From JAGVSR01 sp963778225 (GTDB lineage: Bacteria; Pseudomonadota; Alphaproteobacteria; Rhizobiales; Hyphomicrobiaceae), in assembly GCA_963778225.1 (NCBI GenBank), contig CAVZTR010000010.1:186001-250000 (forward strand): 64,000 nucleotides of DNA. The letters run 5' to 3'. Below are positions 1-9,110 of this stretch, piece by piece. Made by a program: the position numbers and the translations under genes. Position 1 is the first letter of the stretch, and every line of letters begins with the position of its first letter. The notes below the pieces were generated by a model. That model worked only from the letters and a program-made list of their open reading frames with translations. It made no database searches and had not been told where the DNA came from.

Positions 1-230
1 TGACACAGCGGGATCAGGTCGTGCGTTTTCTTCGCCGCCATGATCCCGGCGATCCGCGCGGTCGCCAGCACGTCGCCCTTTTTCGCTTCGCCCTTGGTCA
101 CGAGCGCCAGTGTTTCGGGACGCAGCGACACGAACCCTTCCGCCACAGCCGTCCGGCTGGTCACCTCCTTGTCGGAGACGTCCACCATGTGGGCTTCGCC
201 GCGCGCGTTGAGATGCGAGAGCTTGCTCAT
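1..230 (-). CDS. moaC: Cyclic pyranopterin monophosphate synthase MoaC (partial)
   Basis: N-terminal about 76 codons only; the rest lies beyond the left edge. MoaC converts the MoaA product into cyclic pyranopterin monophosphate in molybdenum cofactor synthesis. The visible protein starts MSKLSHLNARGEAHMVDVS and carries the conserved VTSRTAVAEG and LIPLCH segments typical of the family. The ATG (228-230) overlaps the trpC stop codon in an ATGA arrangement, so the two are translationally coupled. moaC behind trpC is the usual alphaproteobacterial order. Identification is firm; length and active-site residues cannot be judged. Confidence 0.93.
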   Translation of the reverse strand, partial: MSKLSHLNARGEAHMVDVSDKEVTSRTAVAEGFVSLRPETLALVTKGEAKKGDVLATARIAGIMAAKKTHDLIPLC

Positions 231-1027
231 GCCGCGGCCTTTGTCAGCAGTGCCTTCGTTGCCGCCGTCACGTCCTCCTGCCGCATCAGGCTCTCCCCGA
301 CGAGGAACGTGTTCACACCCACCGTCTGCAGCCGCGCGATGTCGGCGGCCGTGAAGATCCCGCTTTCCCCAACGACGATGCGATCCTTCGGGATGCGCGG
401 CGCCAGCCGCTCTGTCGTCGCAAGCGTCGTCTCGAAGGTCTTCAGATTGCGATTATTGATGCCGATGAGCGGGCAGGGCAGTTTCAGCGCGCGATCGAGT
501 TCCTCATCGTCGTGCACCTCGACGATGGCGTCCATGCCCCAGTCGCGAGCCGCAGCCGCCAGATCCGCAGCCAGCGCATCATCCACTTCCGCCATGATGA
601 TGAGGATGCAGTCCGCACCCCACGCGCGGGCCTCGACCACCTGATAGGTGTCGACCATGAAATCCTTGCGCAGCACCGGCAGCGACACTGCCGCCCGCGC
701 TTTCGTCAGATACTCCGGCGCACCCTGAAACGACGGACCATCGGTCAAGATCGAAAGACAGGCCGCCCCGCCATTTTCATAAGCTCGCGCCAACGCCGGC
801 GGATCGAAGTCCGCCCGGATGAGCCCCTTGGACGGCGACGCCTTTTTGATCTCCGCGATTAACGCCGGGCGACCTTCAGCGTGTGCGGTCCGGATCGCGC
901 CGATGAACGACCGCACCGGCGGCGCAGAACGCGCATACTCCGCCATCACCTGCAGCGGCTGCTTCGCCTTCGCGGCCGCCACTTCGTCGAGCTTGTAACT
1001 CGTGATCTTTGCCAGAATATCGGACAT
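227..1027 (-). CDS. trpC: Indole-3-glycerol phosphate synthase TrpC
   Basis: 266 aa, full length for the family. Catalyses ring closure of carboxyphenylamino-deoxyribulose phosphate to indole-3-glycerol phosphate in tryptophan synthesis. Visible TIM-barrel motifs: EIKKASPSKG (catalytic lysine strand, about residue 60), LRKDFMVDTYQV near 120, GINNRNLKTF near 190, and VGESGI near 220. It sits at the end of a minus-strand trp series. The gap to the upstream small membrane-protein gene is 83 nt, and the stop overlaps moaC. It is not fused to trpF. Confidence 0.97.
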   Translation of the reverse strand: MSDILAKITSYKLDEVAAAKAKQPLQVMAEYARSAPPVRSFIGAIRTAHAEGRPALIAEIKKASPSKGLIRADFDPPALARAYENGGAACLSILTDGPSFQGAPEYLTKARAAVSLPVLRKDFMVDTYQVVEARAWGADCILIIMAEVDDALAADLAAAARDWGMDAIVEVHDDEELDRALKLPCPLIGINNRNLKTFETTLATTERLAPRIPKDRIVVGESGIFTAADIARLQTVGVNTFLVGESLMRQEDVTAATKALLTKAAA

Positions 1028-1110
1028 GCAAGGGACCTTAGCGCCAGGCGATCCCGGTTGCTACCTGCCCGCACCGGAAGGGTCAATGTCCCGCGGCTAC
1101 AACTTGAGCA

Positions 1111-1635
1111 TCAATGCGGCATCAGCCTGAATTCGCCCGACAAGCTGCCGCGCATATTGCAGAACGTGTTGCACGGTTCGGCCGCCGTCACGCTCACCAC
1201 GCCCGGCGTCGTCCCGCTCCTCACCGTAACATCGCACCCCGGCACGTTTGCCACGCGCGCGACCAGCATATCCGCCTCGCGCTGCGCCTCGAAGGCTGCC
1301 GTGCAGATGTAGCGCGGGCTCTCGCCAGCTGTCGAAAACGCGAGCCGCGCAGGCTTATCCGCTAACTCCATGATGACGAGACGCCCCGAGACGCCAGCAC
1401 TTGCCGCCTCATACCGCCCGTTCAGCGCCGCGCCGGGACTGGCATCCTCGACAGCCTTCCAGTCGCACGGAACATTCGTCGGGTTGGGCTTCGCCGCCGC
1501 CTCGACGGCCGCCGCATAGCAGGCCTCCGGCGTCCCTGCCGCCTGACGATCCCCCACCGGCCCGAACACGCCCGCAAAATAAGCCGCCGCCAATAGCAAC
1601 AACCCGGCAATGACGATCGTCGTCGAAGTCCGCAT
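1111..1635 (-). CDS. Hypothetical membrane-anchored protein between trpD and trpC
   Basis: 174 aa from the ATG at 1635; a TTG two codons upstream is also open. One N-terminal hydrophobic segment (IVIAGLLLLAAAYFAGVFG) suggests a signal anchor with a periplasmic domain. That domain has six cysteines, including a C-x3-C near the end (PCNTFCNMRG), so disulfides are plausible. The start lies 2 nt past the trpD stop, so it is cotranscribed with the trp genes. I recognise no family. Nothing in it suggests a tryptophan enzyme; it looks like an insertion carried in the operon. Confidence 0.72.
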   Translation of the reverse strand: MRTSTTIVIAGLLLLAAAYFAGVFGPVGDRQAAGTPEACYAAAVEAAAKPNPTNVPCDWKAVEDASPGAALNGRYEAASAGVSGRLVIMELADKPARLAFSTAGESPRYICTAAFEAQREADMLVARVANVPGCDVTVRSGTTPGVVSVTAAEPCNTFCNMRGSLSGEFRLMPH

Positions 1636-1637
1636 CG

Positions 1638-2676
1638 TCAAATCTCGTTTCCATTCGTCGCCGCCACGAGCCGTTCCAGCGCCGCGCGCGCCGCGCCGCT
1701 GTCGATCGACGCAGCGGCGACGCCAACGCCGTCAGCCAAGGTCTGCACCCGCCCGCCAACGACCAGCGCCGCGGCCGTGTTCAACAAGACGATGTCCCGA
1801 TAGGCTCCCCGCGCGCCGTCCAGAACCTGCCTTAGCGCCGCCGCGTTGACGGCTGCGTCCCCGCCCTTCAGATCAGCCATCGTTGCGCGTGGCAAACCCG
1901 CTTCCTCTGGCGTGACCTCGAACGTCGTCACATTGCCGTCCTTCAACTCCGCCACCAGCGTCGGCCCGGTCGTTGACAGTTCGTCGAGCCCGTCGCGCCC
2001 GTGCACGACCCACGCATGCCGCGAACCGAGCTTGTGCAGAACGTGCGCGATCGGCTCCACCCATTCGGGCGCGAACACGCCGACCACCTGCCGCGTCACG
2101 TTGGCCGGATTGCAAATCGGTCCCATCAAGATTGAAAAGCGTTCTCAGCCCGAGCTCGGCCCGCACCGGCGCCCACACCTTCATTGCCGGATGGTGCATC
2201 GGCGCCCACAGGAACGCGACACCCGCCTTCTCGATCACCGCGCCGATCTCATCCGCCGTCAGGTCGATCTTGACGCCGAGCGCCGTCAGCACATCGGACG
2301 CGCCCGACAGCGACGACACCGACCGATTGCCGTGCTTGGCTATGATCAATCCCGCGCCGGCCGCGACGAATGCCGCGCATGTCGAGACGTTGTAGGTCTT
2401 GAGCCCATCGCCACCTGTGCCGACGATATCGACCGCGTCCGCAGGCGCCGCGACAGGCAGCATGCGAGATCTCAAGAGCCGCGCCGCCCCGGTGAGTTCC
2501 GCAATGGTCTCGCCCCGCACGCGCAGTCCCATCAGGAATGCGCCCATCTGCGCCGGCGTCGCCTCGCCGGCCGTCATCCGGTCGAGGCCGTCGAACATCT
2601 CGTCTTCCGTCAGATGCCGCCCGCCCGCGATCGCACCGAGCAGGACCTTTGCATCGAACGCAGGCGCATCAGTCAT
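1638..2676 (-). pseudogene. trpD: Anthranilate phosphoribosyltransferase TrpD, single-base frameshift
   Basis: Transfers phosphoribose from PRPP to anthranilate. The N-terminal part (start 2676) carries the PRPP loop DIVGTGGDG and HGNRSVSS. Reading frame is lost after ...LRTLFNL at about 2128-2133, and the downstream frame resumes with MGPICNPANVTRQVVGV through the normal C-terminus. Removing one base of the AA pair at 2128-2129 restores a continuous 345-residue protein of usual length. Both halves are fully conserved and neighbours are intact, so an assembly error is at least as likely as real loss. trpG ends 4 nt upstream. Confidence 0.9.
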
Positions 2677-2680
2677 GGGA

Positions 2681-3292
2681 TCACGCCGCCGGGCGCTGGG
2701 TGGCCGGCCGCTTTTTCGGCGTCATGCCCGCGAGCGTGAGGAAGTTCGCCAGCAGCGCGTGCCCCTGTTCCGACGCGATACTTTCGGGATGGAACTGCAC
2801 GCCATGGACGGGATGCGTCTTGTGCATCAGCCCCATGATGATGCCGTCCTCGGTCTCCGCCGTAATGTCGAGGCAATCGGGCAAGCTCTTGCGCTCGACG
2901 ATGAGCGAATGATAGCGCGTCACCTGGAACGTTTCCGGCAGGCCTTTGAAGACGCTCTTATCGAAGTGCCGGATCGTCGAGAGCTTGCCGTGCAGCGGTT
3001 CGGGCGCACGGATCACCTTGCCGCCATAGACCTGCCCGATCGACTGATGCCCGAGACAAACGCCAAGCAGCGGAATCTTCGGTCCTGCCTTGGCGATCAG
3101 GTCGAGGCAGATTCCGGCCTCGTTCGGCGTGCACGGACCCGGCGACAACACGATCGCCTTCGGCTTTTTCTTCAAAACCTCATCGGTCGTAATCTTGTCG
3201 TTCCTGTGCACCTCGCACGATGCCCCAAGCTCGCCCAGGAAGTGAACGAGATTGTAGGTAAAGCTGTCGTAGTTATCGATCAGGAGAAGCAT
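2681..3292 (-). CDS. trpG: Anthranilate synthase glutamine amidotransferase subunit TrpG
   Basis: 203 aa class I glutamine amidotransferase that supplies ammonia to TrpE. The nucleophile cysteine is in LLGVCLGHQSIGQ and the His-Glu pair in GVQFHPESI. The N-terminal LLLIDNYDSFTYNLVHFLGE is diagnostic of the TrpG/PabA group. It could in principle also serve PabB, but it lies between trpE and trpD in one strand series, so TrpG is the best call. TrpE and TrpG are separate here, unlike the fused TrpEG of Rhizobium. Confidence 0.95.
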   Translation of the reverse strand: MLLLIDNYDSFTYNLVHFLGELGASCEVHRNDKITTDEVLKKKPKAIVLSPGPCTPNEAGICLDLIAKAGPKIPLLGVCLGHQSIGQVYGGKVIRAPEPLHGKLSTIRHFDKSVFKGLPETFQVTRYHSLIVERKSLPDCLDITAETEDGIIMGLMHKTHPVHGVQFHPESIASEQGHALLANFLTLAGMTPKKRPATQRPAA

Positions 3293-3344
3293 TGGTCATC
3301 CTCAGGGCGGTTCCACCCGGTTTGGCTGGAACCCTAGCGTCTCC

Positions 3345-3869
3345 TCACCCACCGCTCAACCCGCGCGGCGTGGCGAAGTGAATGACGCGGCCCTTGCGCG
3401 GCGCCACCTGCGCCCACTGGTCCGTATCGAACGTATAGATCGCCAGCGCGCACGTCGGAAACTTGCTCTTGGCCGCACGTTCCGCTTCCGGTGCGACATC
3501 CCCGATGAGCGCGATGTTGAGTTCGTGAAATCCGGGGTTATGCCCAACCAGCATCACCGATTTGACAGTGTCGGGCACCTCATGCAGCCGCGCCAGCAGT
3601 TGCCGCGCGTTCGCCATATAGAGCCCCTTCTCGTGCAGAACAGTCCGGGGCGGCGGCGCAATAAACGGCGCCACCAGATCAAAGGTCATCCGCGCCCGCA
3701 CGGCATCCGAGCACAGCACGAGATCGGGCGAAAAGCCGAGCCGAGCGATCTCCTGGCCCATCCGCGGCGCGGCTTCGAGCCCGCGCGGCGCGAGATCCCG
3801 CTCAAAATCGAGCGCGCCGGGAACATCCCAGTTCGATTTGGCGTGGCGCAGCAAGGCCAGCGTCAGCAT
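3345..3869 (-). CDS. SixA-like histidine phosphatase
   Basis: 174 aa member of the histidine phosphatase (phosphoglycerate mutase-like) superfamily. The catalytic motif is LLRHAKSNW at residues 5-13 and the second histidine is in MLVGHNPGFHEL near 110. The size and the RHAKS form resemble SixA, which dephosphorylates phosphohistidine, but the substrate cannot be told from sequence. It lies between trpE (12 nt gap) and trpG (52 nt gap), so it is probably cotranscribed with tryptophan genes without an obvious biochemical link. Confidence 0.85.
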   Translation of the reverse strand: MLTLALLRHAKSNWDVPGALDFERDLAPRGLEAAPRMGQEIARLGFSPDLVLCSDAVRARMTFDLVAPFIAPPPRTVLHEKGLYMANARQLLARLHEVPDTVKSVMLVGHNPGFHELNIALIGDVAPEAERAAKSKFPTCALAIYTFDTDQWAQVAPRKGRVIHFATPRGLSGG

Positions 3870-3881
3870 CGCGGTTGATCC

Positions 3882-5507
3882 TCAGCCGAACGGTCCGCCG
3901 TTGCCACGCGATGCGCCCTTCTTGGACCGCGCTGCAAACCGGATCGCATCTTCCGCCGCGCGCACGATGGCTTTGGCTTTATTGATGCACTCCTGCTGCT
4001 CGCTCGCAGGCACACTGTCATAGACGATGCCCGCGCCCGACTGCACATGCAGCATCCCGTCCTTCACGATCGCGGTCCGCAAAACGATGCAGGTGTCCAT
4101 CTCACCGTCCGCGGTGAAGTATCCAACGCAACCCGCGTAGGGACCCCGCTTGGCTTTCTCCAGTTCGTCGATGACTTCCATCGCCCGCACCTTCGGCGCA
4201 CCCGAAACGGTCCCCGCCGGAAAGCCGGCCATCAGCGCGTCAACGCTGTCTTTGGCGTCATCCAGACGCCCGACGACGTTGGACACGATGTGCATCACGT
4301 GGCTGTAGCGCTCGACCACAAACTGGTCCGTCACCTCCACGGTGCCGACCTCCGCCACGCGCCCGACGTCGTTGCGTCCGAGATCCAGCAGCATGAGATG
4401 CTCGGCACGTTCCTTGGGATCGGAGATCAGTGCCGCAGCCAGCGCTTTATCCTCCGCTTCGTCCGCGCCGCGCCGCGCCGTACCGGCGATCGGCCGGATC
4501 GTCACCCGGCCGTCCCGCACACGCACCAGAATTTCTGGACTGGACCCCACGAGTGAAAACCCGCCGAGGTCCAGATGAAACAGGAACGGCGACGGGTTCA
4601 TCCGCCTCAGCGAGCGATAGAGGGCAAACGACGACAGAGCAAAAGGTGCGGAAAACCGCTGCGAGAGCACAACCTGGAAGATATCACCGGCGCGGATGTA
4701 GTCCTTCGCCTTGGCCACCATGCCGAGATATTCGGCTTCGGTCGTGTTCGATGTCGGCTCCGGCGCAACCAGCTTGCGCGACGAAGGCAGGCTGGCGTGC
4801 TCGATGGGCCCATCGAGTGCGTCGATTACTCTTTTCAGGCGCTTGGTCGCGGCCTTATACGCCTTGTCGGCCTTCGTCCCGTCCTCCGGACGCACCGTTG
4901 TGACGAGCGTCATCTCGTCCTTCACGTTGTCGAAGATGACGACGATCGTTGGCCGGATGAGGACCGCGTCGGGCACGCCGAGACTATCGGGGTTCTCGTT
5001 TGGCAGGTTTTCCACGAGCCGGATCGTGTCGTAGCCCATGTAGCCGAAGACGCCGGCTGCCATCGGGGGCAGATCGGGCGGCAGTTCAAGCCGTGAGGCG
5101 GACAGCAGCGTACGTAAGGAGGCGAGCGTCGGCTGCGTCTCAGGCTTGAAAACGGGCTTCTTGGCCAGCGGATTGGTCGAGACTTCGGCGGTGTTGCCCG
5201 ATGCACGCCACACGAGATTGGGCTCGAACGCGATGATGGAGTAGCGCCCGCGCGCGGCTCCGCCTTCCACACTCTCGAGCAGCAGGCTCATCGGCTTGCC
5301 CGAGCACAATTTCAAATAGGCCGACACCGGCGTCTCGAGATCCGCCACGAGCCGCGTCCAAACAACTTGCGGCTGACCCGCCGCGTAGGTCTTGGCAAAG
5401 GCCTCGAAGGCCGGGAAGGCCTCGCCGGCAGCGGTCCTGGCAGAATGCGTGCTCACGCGGCGCTCGTCCTTCTCGAGAGGTTCGAAGCCCGTTTTCGCAG
5501 GCCCCAC
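3882..5507 (-). CDS. trpE: Anthranilate synthase component I TrpE
   Basis: 541 aa chorismate-utilising enzyme. The N-terminal region has the LLESVEGG element associated with tryptophan feedback binding. The catalytic domain (about residues 240-510) shows AGDIFQVVLSQRF, LVGSSPEILVR, RPIAGTARRG, HLMLLDLGRNDVGRV and AGTVSGAPKVRAMEVI, all family hallmarks. Start 5507 lies 2 nt beyond the ppiD stop, so ppiD and trpE share a transcript. No Trp-codon leader peptide was seen ahead of it. Component I is separate from TrpG. Confidence 0.96.
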   Translation of the reverse strand: MGPAKTGFEPLEKDERRVSTHSARTAAGEAFPAFEAFAKTYAAGQPQVVWTRLVADLETPVSAYLKLCSGKPMSLLLESVEGGAARGRYSIIAFEPNLVWRASGNTAEVSTNPLAKKPVFKPETQPTLASLRTLLSASRLELPPDLPPMAAGVFGYMGYDTIRLVENLPNENPDSLGVPDAVLIRPTIVVIFDNVKDEMTLVTTVRPEDGTKADKAYKAATKRLKRVIDALDGPIEHASLPSSRKLVAPEPTSNTTEAEYLGMVAKAKDYIRAGDIFQVVLSQRFSAPFALSSFALYRSLRRMNPSPFLFHLDLGGFSLVGSSPEILVRVRDGRVTIRPIAGTARRGADEAEDKALAAALISDPKERAEHLMLLDLGRNDVGRVAEVGTVEVTDQFVVERYSHVMHIVSNVVGRLDDAKDSVDALMAGFPAGTVSGAPKVRAMEVIDELEKAKRGPYAGCVGYFTADGEMDTCIVLRTAIVKDGMLHVQSGAGIVYDSVPASEQQECINKAKAIVRAAEDAIRFAARSKKGASRGNGGPFG

Positions 5508-5509
5508 CG

Positions 5510-7411
5510 TCAGTTTGCCGCCACGTCGGCACCGGTCACCCGCGCCACTTCCTTGTCGTTGATCGACACCCCGAGGCGTTCCTGCAGGTTCGTCACGTAC
5601 GCAATCAGCAGGTCGTTCTGCAGGCCCCGGCGCAGATCGCCGACGAGCTTGTCCTTGTCGGACGGCGGCAACTCGCCGGCCGGCGTGATCTTGGTGATCT
5701 TCATCACGACCCGCGTTCCGCGATCGACCGTCAGCGCCGATCCCGCGCCGCCGAGCGGCAGCGAAAATGCAACGTCGATCGCTTCTTCCGTCAGGCCGGG
5801 TGGAACAAGGTTACGCTTCACCGTTTCGACCTTGTCGGGTGTGCCTCCGGCATCGGCGGCCACCTTGGCGAAGTCCTCGCCCGACTTCAGCCGCTCGATG
5901 AGCTTGTCGGCGAATTCCTTCACGAGCCGACGCCGCTCGCTGTCAAGAAACGCCGACTTCACCTCCGCCTTCACGCTCTCGAAGGGCTTTTCCTTCGGTG
6001 CATCGATGCCGAGCACTTCGACCCAGGCGTAGCCATCCGAACCGATCTCGACGGGCTCCGTCAGGGTCCCCGGTTCAGTCCGGAAAACGAGGCGCGTCAC
6101 GCGCTCCGGCGTCGGGATATCCAGAACGGCCGTACCCTCGGGGGACTTGCCGTCTTTGTCGGCGGCCGGAACCTCCACGTAGCGCAGCTTCAGTTCCTCG
6201 CCGATCTGCTTCTTGGTCTTGCCGGCATTGCGACCTTCCTCGACGAGGTCGACTTTCTCCTGCAGCAACGTCGTGGCTTTGGCGGTGGCCAGCTTGTCGC
6301 GAACCTTTTCCTTTGTTTCTTCGAAGGTGCTGGTGCGCCCGGGCGCAATCTCAATCACACGCAGCAGAACGGTGGCAAAACGGCCCTCGATGACCTCCGA
6401 GATCGCGTCGCGATCCACAGTGAAGGCAACTTCTGCGATCTTGGGGTCGATCAGCTGTGCCTTCGAGACCATGCCAAGATTTACGTCGCTTTCCTTGGCG
6501 CCGTTGTCCTTGGCGACGTCCATGAAGTTCTTCGTGCCCTTGATCAGCGCTTCGCGCGCAGCGTCCGCCGTCGCCTTGTCCTTGAATGAAATCTGCTGCA
6601 CGCGGCGCTTTTCCGGCGTGTCGTAGGTCTCTTTCTCCGCTTCGTACGAGGCCTTCAGTTCCTCGTCCGTCACCGTCACCTCTTTCTTGAGGTCGCCGGC
6701 GCTCGCCACGAGCACGTTGAACTTGCGGAATTCCGGCGTCATGAACGACGCCGTGTTGTCTTTGTAGTAGGCCTGCAACTTCGCGTCATCGGGCTCTGGA
6801 ACAGAGACCTTCTGGCCCGCGTCGATCTTGAAGAACTCGATGTCACGCGTCTCGTTCTTGTAGCCGTTCTCGATGTCCACCATCGCCTGCGGCGTCACTG
6901 TGGCGTTGAGCACTGCACTTGAGAATTGCTGCCGCAGATCATCGTCGAGCCGCAGTGCCAAGAACTGGCTTTCACTCATGCCGAGGCGGTTGAGGAGATC
7001 GTTGAAGCCGGTGCGCGAGAACTTGCCATCCGGCCCGGCGAAACCGGGATCGGAGAAAAGGTTCGCCACAACGCGGTCCTGTGAAAGGCCGAGGTTGATC
7101 TGGCTGGCATATTCCTTGAGCGCAGTCTGTCCGATCATCTTCGACAGCACGAGGCGATCGATGCCCTGCCGCCGCGCGTCTTCCATCGTCACGCGCCGTT
7201 CGGCCTCGGCGGAGATCCCGTCGAGTTCGGTTCGCAACACGCGATCATAGTCGGTCGAGGAGATCTTGGCGTCGCCGACGGTGGCGACCGCGCCGCGCGT
7301 GTAACCCGTGAAAACGTCCGCGATACCCCAGACAGCGAAGCTGACGATCAAAAGGCTCAAGAGGATTTTTGCGACAATGCCCGTCGAACCGCGTCTCAGT
7401 GCATCCAACAT
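5510..7411 (-). CDS. ppiD: PpiD/SurA-type peptidylprolyl isomerase, membrane anchored
   Basis: 633 aa inner-membrane periplasmic folding factor. One N-terminal transmembrane segment (KILLSLLIVSFAVWGIADVF, residues 16-35) is followed by a SurA-N-like region and a parvulin-like domain around residues 260-360, and then a second repeat-like region with the segment GSALTVDRGTRVVMKITKIT. The last is in the place where parvulin C-terminal strands occur. The gene sits directly upstream of trpE, the common alphaproteobacterial order, and is divergent from tpiA. The chaperone role is inferred from the family; isomerase activity is uncertain in many PpiD proteins. Confidence 0.9.
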   Translation of the reverse strand: MLDALRRGSTGIVAKILLSLLIVSFAVWGIADVFTGYTRGAVATVGDAKISSTDYDRVLRTELDGISAEAERRVTMEDARRQGIDRLVLSKMIGQTALKEYASQINLGLSQDRVVANLFSDPGFAGPDGKFSRTGFNDLLNRLGMSESQFLALRLDDDLRQQFSSAVLNATVTPQAMVDIENGYKNETRDIEFFKIDAGQKVSVPEPDDAKLQAYYKDNTASFMTPEFRKFNVLVASAGDLKKEVTVTDEELKASYEAEKETYDTPEKRRVQQISFKDKATADAAREALIKGTKNFMDVAKDNGAKESDVNLGMVSKAQLIDPKIAEVAFTVDRDAISEVIEGRFATVLLRVIEIAPGRTSTFEETKEKVRDKLATAKATTLLQEKVDLVEEGRNAGKTKKQIGEELKLRYVEVPAADKDGKSPEGTAVLDIPTPERVTRLVFRTEPGTLTEPVEIGSDGYAWVEVLGIDAPKEKPFESVKAEVKSAFLDSERRRLVKEFADKLIERLKSGEDFAKVAADAGGTPDKVETVKRNLVPPGLTEEAIDVAFSLPLGGAGSALTVDRGTRVVMKITKITPAGELPPSDKDKLVGDLRRGLQNDLLIAYVTNLQERLGVSINDKEVARVTGADVAAN

Positions 7412-7499
7412 CGAAGGTGCTGTCCATGGATTCGCACGGCGTCATCGGATGCGCCAACCTAGCGCGCCGATCCGATGATCCGCCGGCCGTTCAAACTTC

Positions 7500-7520
7500 A
7501 AAACCCGCGCGTGACGCGGG
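7500..7520 (-). terminator. Hairpin plus T-run in the ppiD/tpiA divergent gap
   Basis: Perfect 6-bp stem CCCGCG/CGCGGG (7504-7509 and 7515-7520) with a 5-nt loop. On the minus strand it is followed at once by TTTT (7503-7500). It would stop transcripts moving toward ppiD about 90 nt before its ATG, and on the plus strand it is a hairpin in the tpiA leader. It could be a weak attenuator or insulator. No leader peptide with repeated Trp codons is visible. Confidence 0.45.
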
Positions 7521-7581
7521 CACTCGGCGTGATATGAAGCCCACCCGGTTCGCGAAAGCAAGAGGCGAGGGAGGCTAAGGA

Positions 7582-8352
7582 ATGGCAGGGGAAAGTGCGC
7601 GGCCGCGCCCGCTGGTTGCCGGCAACTGGAAGATGAACGGGTTGCGCAGCGCGATCGCCGAAGCCAAAGCCGTCGCGGACGTGCTCGCCGCCCGGTCCGC
7701 ACCGCTCCCCGCCGACGTGCTCATTTGCCCCCCAGCCACCCTGGTCATGGTAATGTCGGAGATCTTGAAAGGCACGCCCGTCGCCATCGGCGCACAGGAC
7801 TGCCACACCGAGGTTTCCGGGGCACACACGGGGGATCTATCCGCTGAAATTCTCGCCGACGCCGGCGCCACCGCCATTATTGTTGGCCATTCGGAGCGCC
7901 GCGCCGATCACGACGAAACCGACAACTACGTACACGCCAAACAACGCGCCGTCCTCCGTTCCGGTTGTCTCAGCATCGTTTGTATCGGCGAGACGGCAGG
8001 CCAGCGTCGAGCCGGACAAACTCTCGACGTGGTGGTTCGGCAACTCGAGCGCTCCCTGGATGCAGCCTCCACATCGCTGAATACGGTGGTCGCCTATGAA
8101 CCCGTCTGGGCCATCGGAACCGGCCTCACACCCACCATCGAAGATGTGGCCGAGGTCCATGCAGCGATCCGTGAACGGCTCACGTCGCGCTTCGGTGATG
8201 AGGGCTTGGCAATGCGCATCCTGTATGGCGGTTCCGTTAAACCGCAGAACGCGCGCGAACTGATGCACGTCCCCAATGTTGATGGTGCGCTCGTCGGCGG
8301 AGCAAGCCTTAAGGCGGCCGATTTTCTCGGCATTATCGCCGCCTACGATTGA
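7582..8352 (+). CDS. tpiA: Triose-phosphate isomerase
   Basis: 256 aa TIM-barrel enzyme interconverting dihydroxyacetone phosphate and glyceraldehyde 3-phosphate. Catalytic lysine is in GNWKMNG (near residue 16), histidine in IIVGHSERR, glutamate in AYEPVWAIGTG (phosphate-gripping loop AIGTGLTP), and the C-terminal LYGGSVKPQNA and DGALVGGASL binding strands are present. It is the first plus-strand gene after ppiD, followed by secG and pyrG as in other alphaproteobacteria. The ATG at 7582 is preceded by GAGGGAGG. Confidence 0.97.
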   Translation: MAGESARPRPLVAGNWKMNGLRSAIAEAKAVADVLAARSAPLPADVLICPPATLVMVMSEILKGTPVAIGAQDCHTEVSGAHTGDLSAEILADAGATAIIVGHSERRADHDETDNYVHAKQRAVLRSGCLSIVCIGETAGQRRAGQTLDVVVRQLERSLDAASTSLNTVVAYEPVWAIGTGLTPTIEDVAEVHAAIRERLTSRFGDEGLAMRILYGGSVKPQNARELMHVPNVDGALVGGASLKAADFLGIIAAYD

Positions 8353-8418
8353 CCCGGAGATTGCCCCGTCGCGCCCGCCGCGCCATAACACCTTTCCATT
8401 CGAGCAACGGACACTTCG

Positions 8419-8991
8419 ATGATCCGCGCCGTGCGTCCCGTGATTGTTTTTGGATTGAGCCTGGCCATCTTCGGTGCACCGGCGTCAGCAGTGCCGCTCG
8501 CGCCTGAGGACTGCGTCCGTGCGCGCTCCGAGCAATTCACGCTCGAAGGCTCCGGAGTGCCGGCCGACATGAGCCGGGGGCCAGAGTGGGCGCGCACGAA
8601 TCTTGAGCCGGAGCGCTTGAAGCGCATCGCGCGCTGGATCGAACTGCAGGAGCGCATTCTGTTTCGCTGCCCGCGGCCGAAGCCGCCCCCCCAGCCCGAA
8701 TCCGCAGGCAACACGCAGCCCCGCGACGAGGACGGTTCGGCAGCGGGCCAGAAGAAGCCTCAGAAGCCCAAAGCTGCCAAAAAGCAGCCGTCACCCGCGC
8801 AATCCGAGACCGGCGATGGTGCCGCACCGCCGGCAACGGCAGCCAAGACCACCAAGCCTGCGCCACAGAAGAAGCCCCGCCCCGAAGACGCCTACCGCCC
8901 GCCAATGCCCTATTCTGGGGACGAACTTCAGCACGCTGTGCCCGGCAGCTCTGTTCCCCTCCCGGCGAACGGCACTGGCCTTGTGCCCTGA
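8419..8991 (+). CDS. Exported Lys/Pro/Ala-rich hypothetical protein
   Basis: 190 aa. An N-terminal signal peptide (hydrophobic run IVFGLSLAIFGAPASA, cleavage near residue 24) leads to a small conserved-looking domain with two cysteines (EDCVRA, LFRCPRP; about residues 30-90). After that comes a low-complexity tail rich in Lys, Pro, Ala and Gln (about 95-155), typical of disordered periplasmic linkers, and a short C-terminal segment (YRPPMPYSG). No family recognised. It lies 66 nt after tpiA on the same strand, so it is probably in the same transcript. Confidence 0.75.
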   Translation: MIRAVRPVIVFGLSLAIFGAPASAVPLAPEDCVRARSEQFTLEGSGVPADMSRGPEWARTNLEPERLKRIARWIELQERILFRCPRPKPPPQPESAGNTQPRDEDGSAAGQKKPQKPKAAKKQPSPAQSETGDGAAPPATAAKTTKPAPQKKPRPEDAYRPPMPYSGDELQHAVPGSSVPLPANGTGLVP

Positions 8992-9110
8992 AACATCAGG
9001 TCTTATGTCGCAGAAGTGCCGATCTCTGGCGAGCCACTAGGCGCGGCCTGCAATTTCCGCTAGAGAGCCCGCTTCCCATCCCGGCTGATCCAGCCAGAAG
9101 GTCTTGAACG

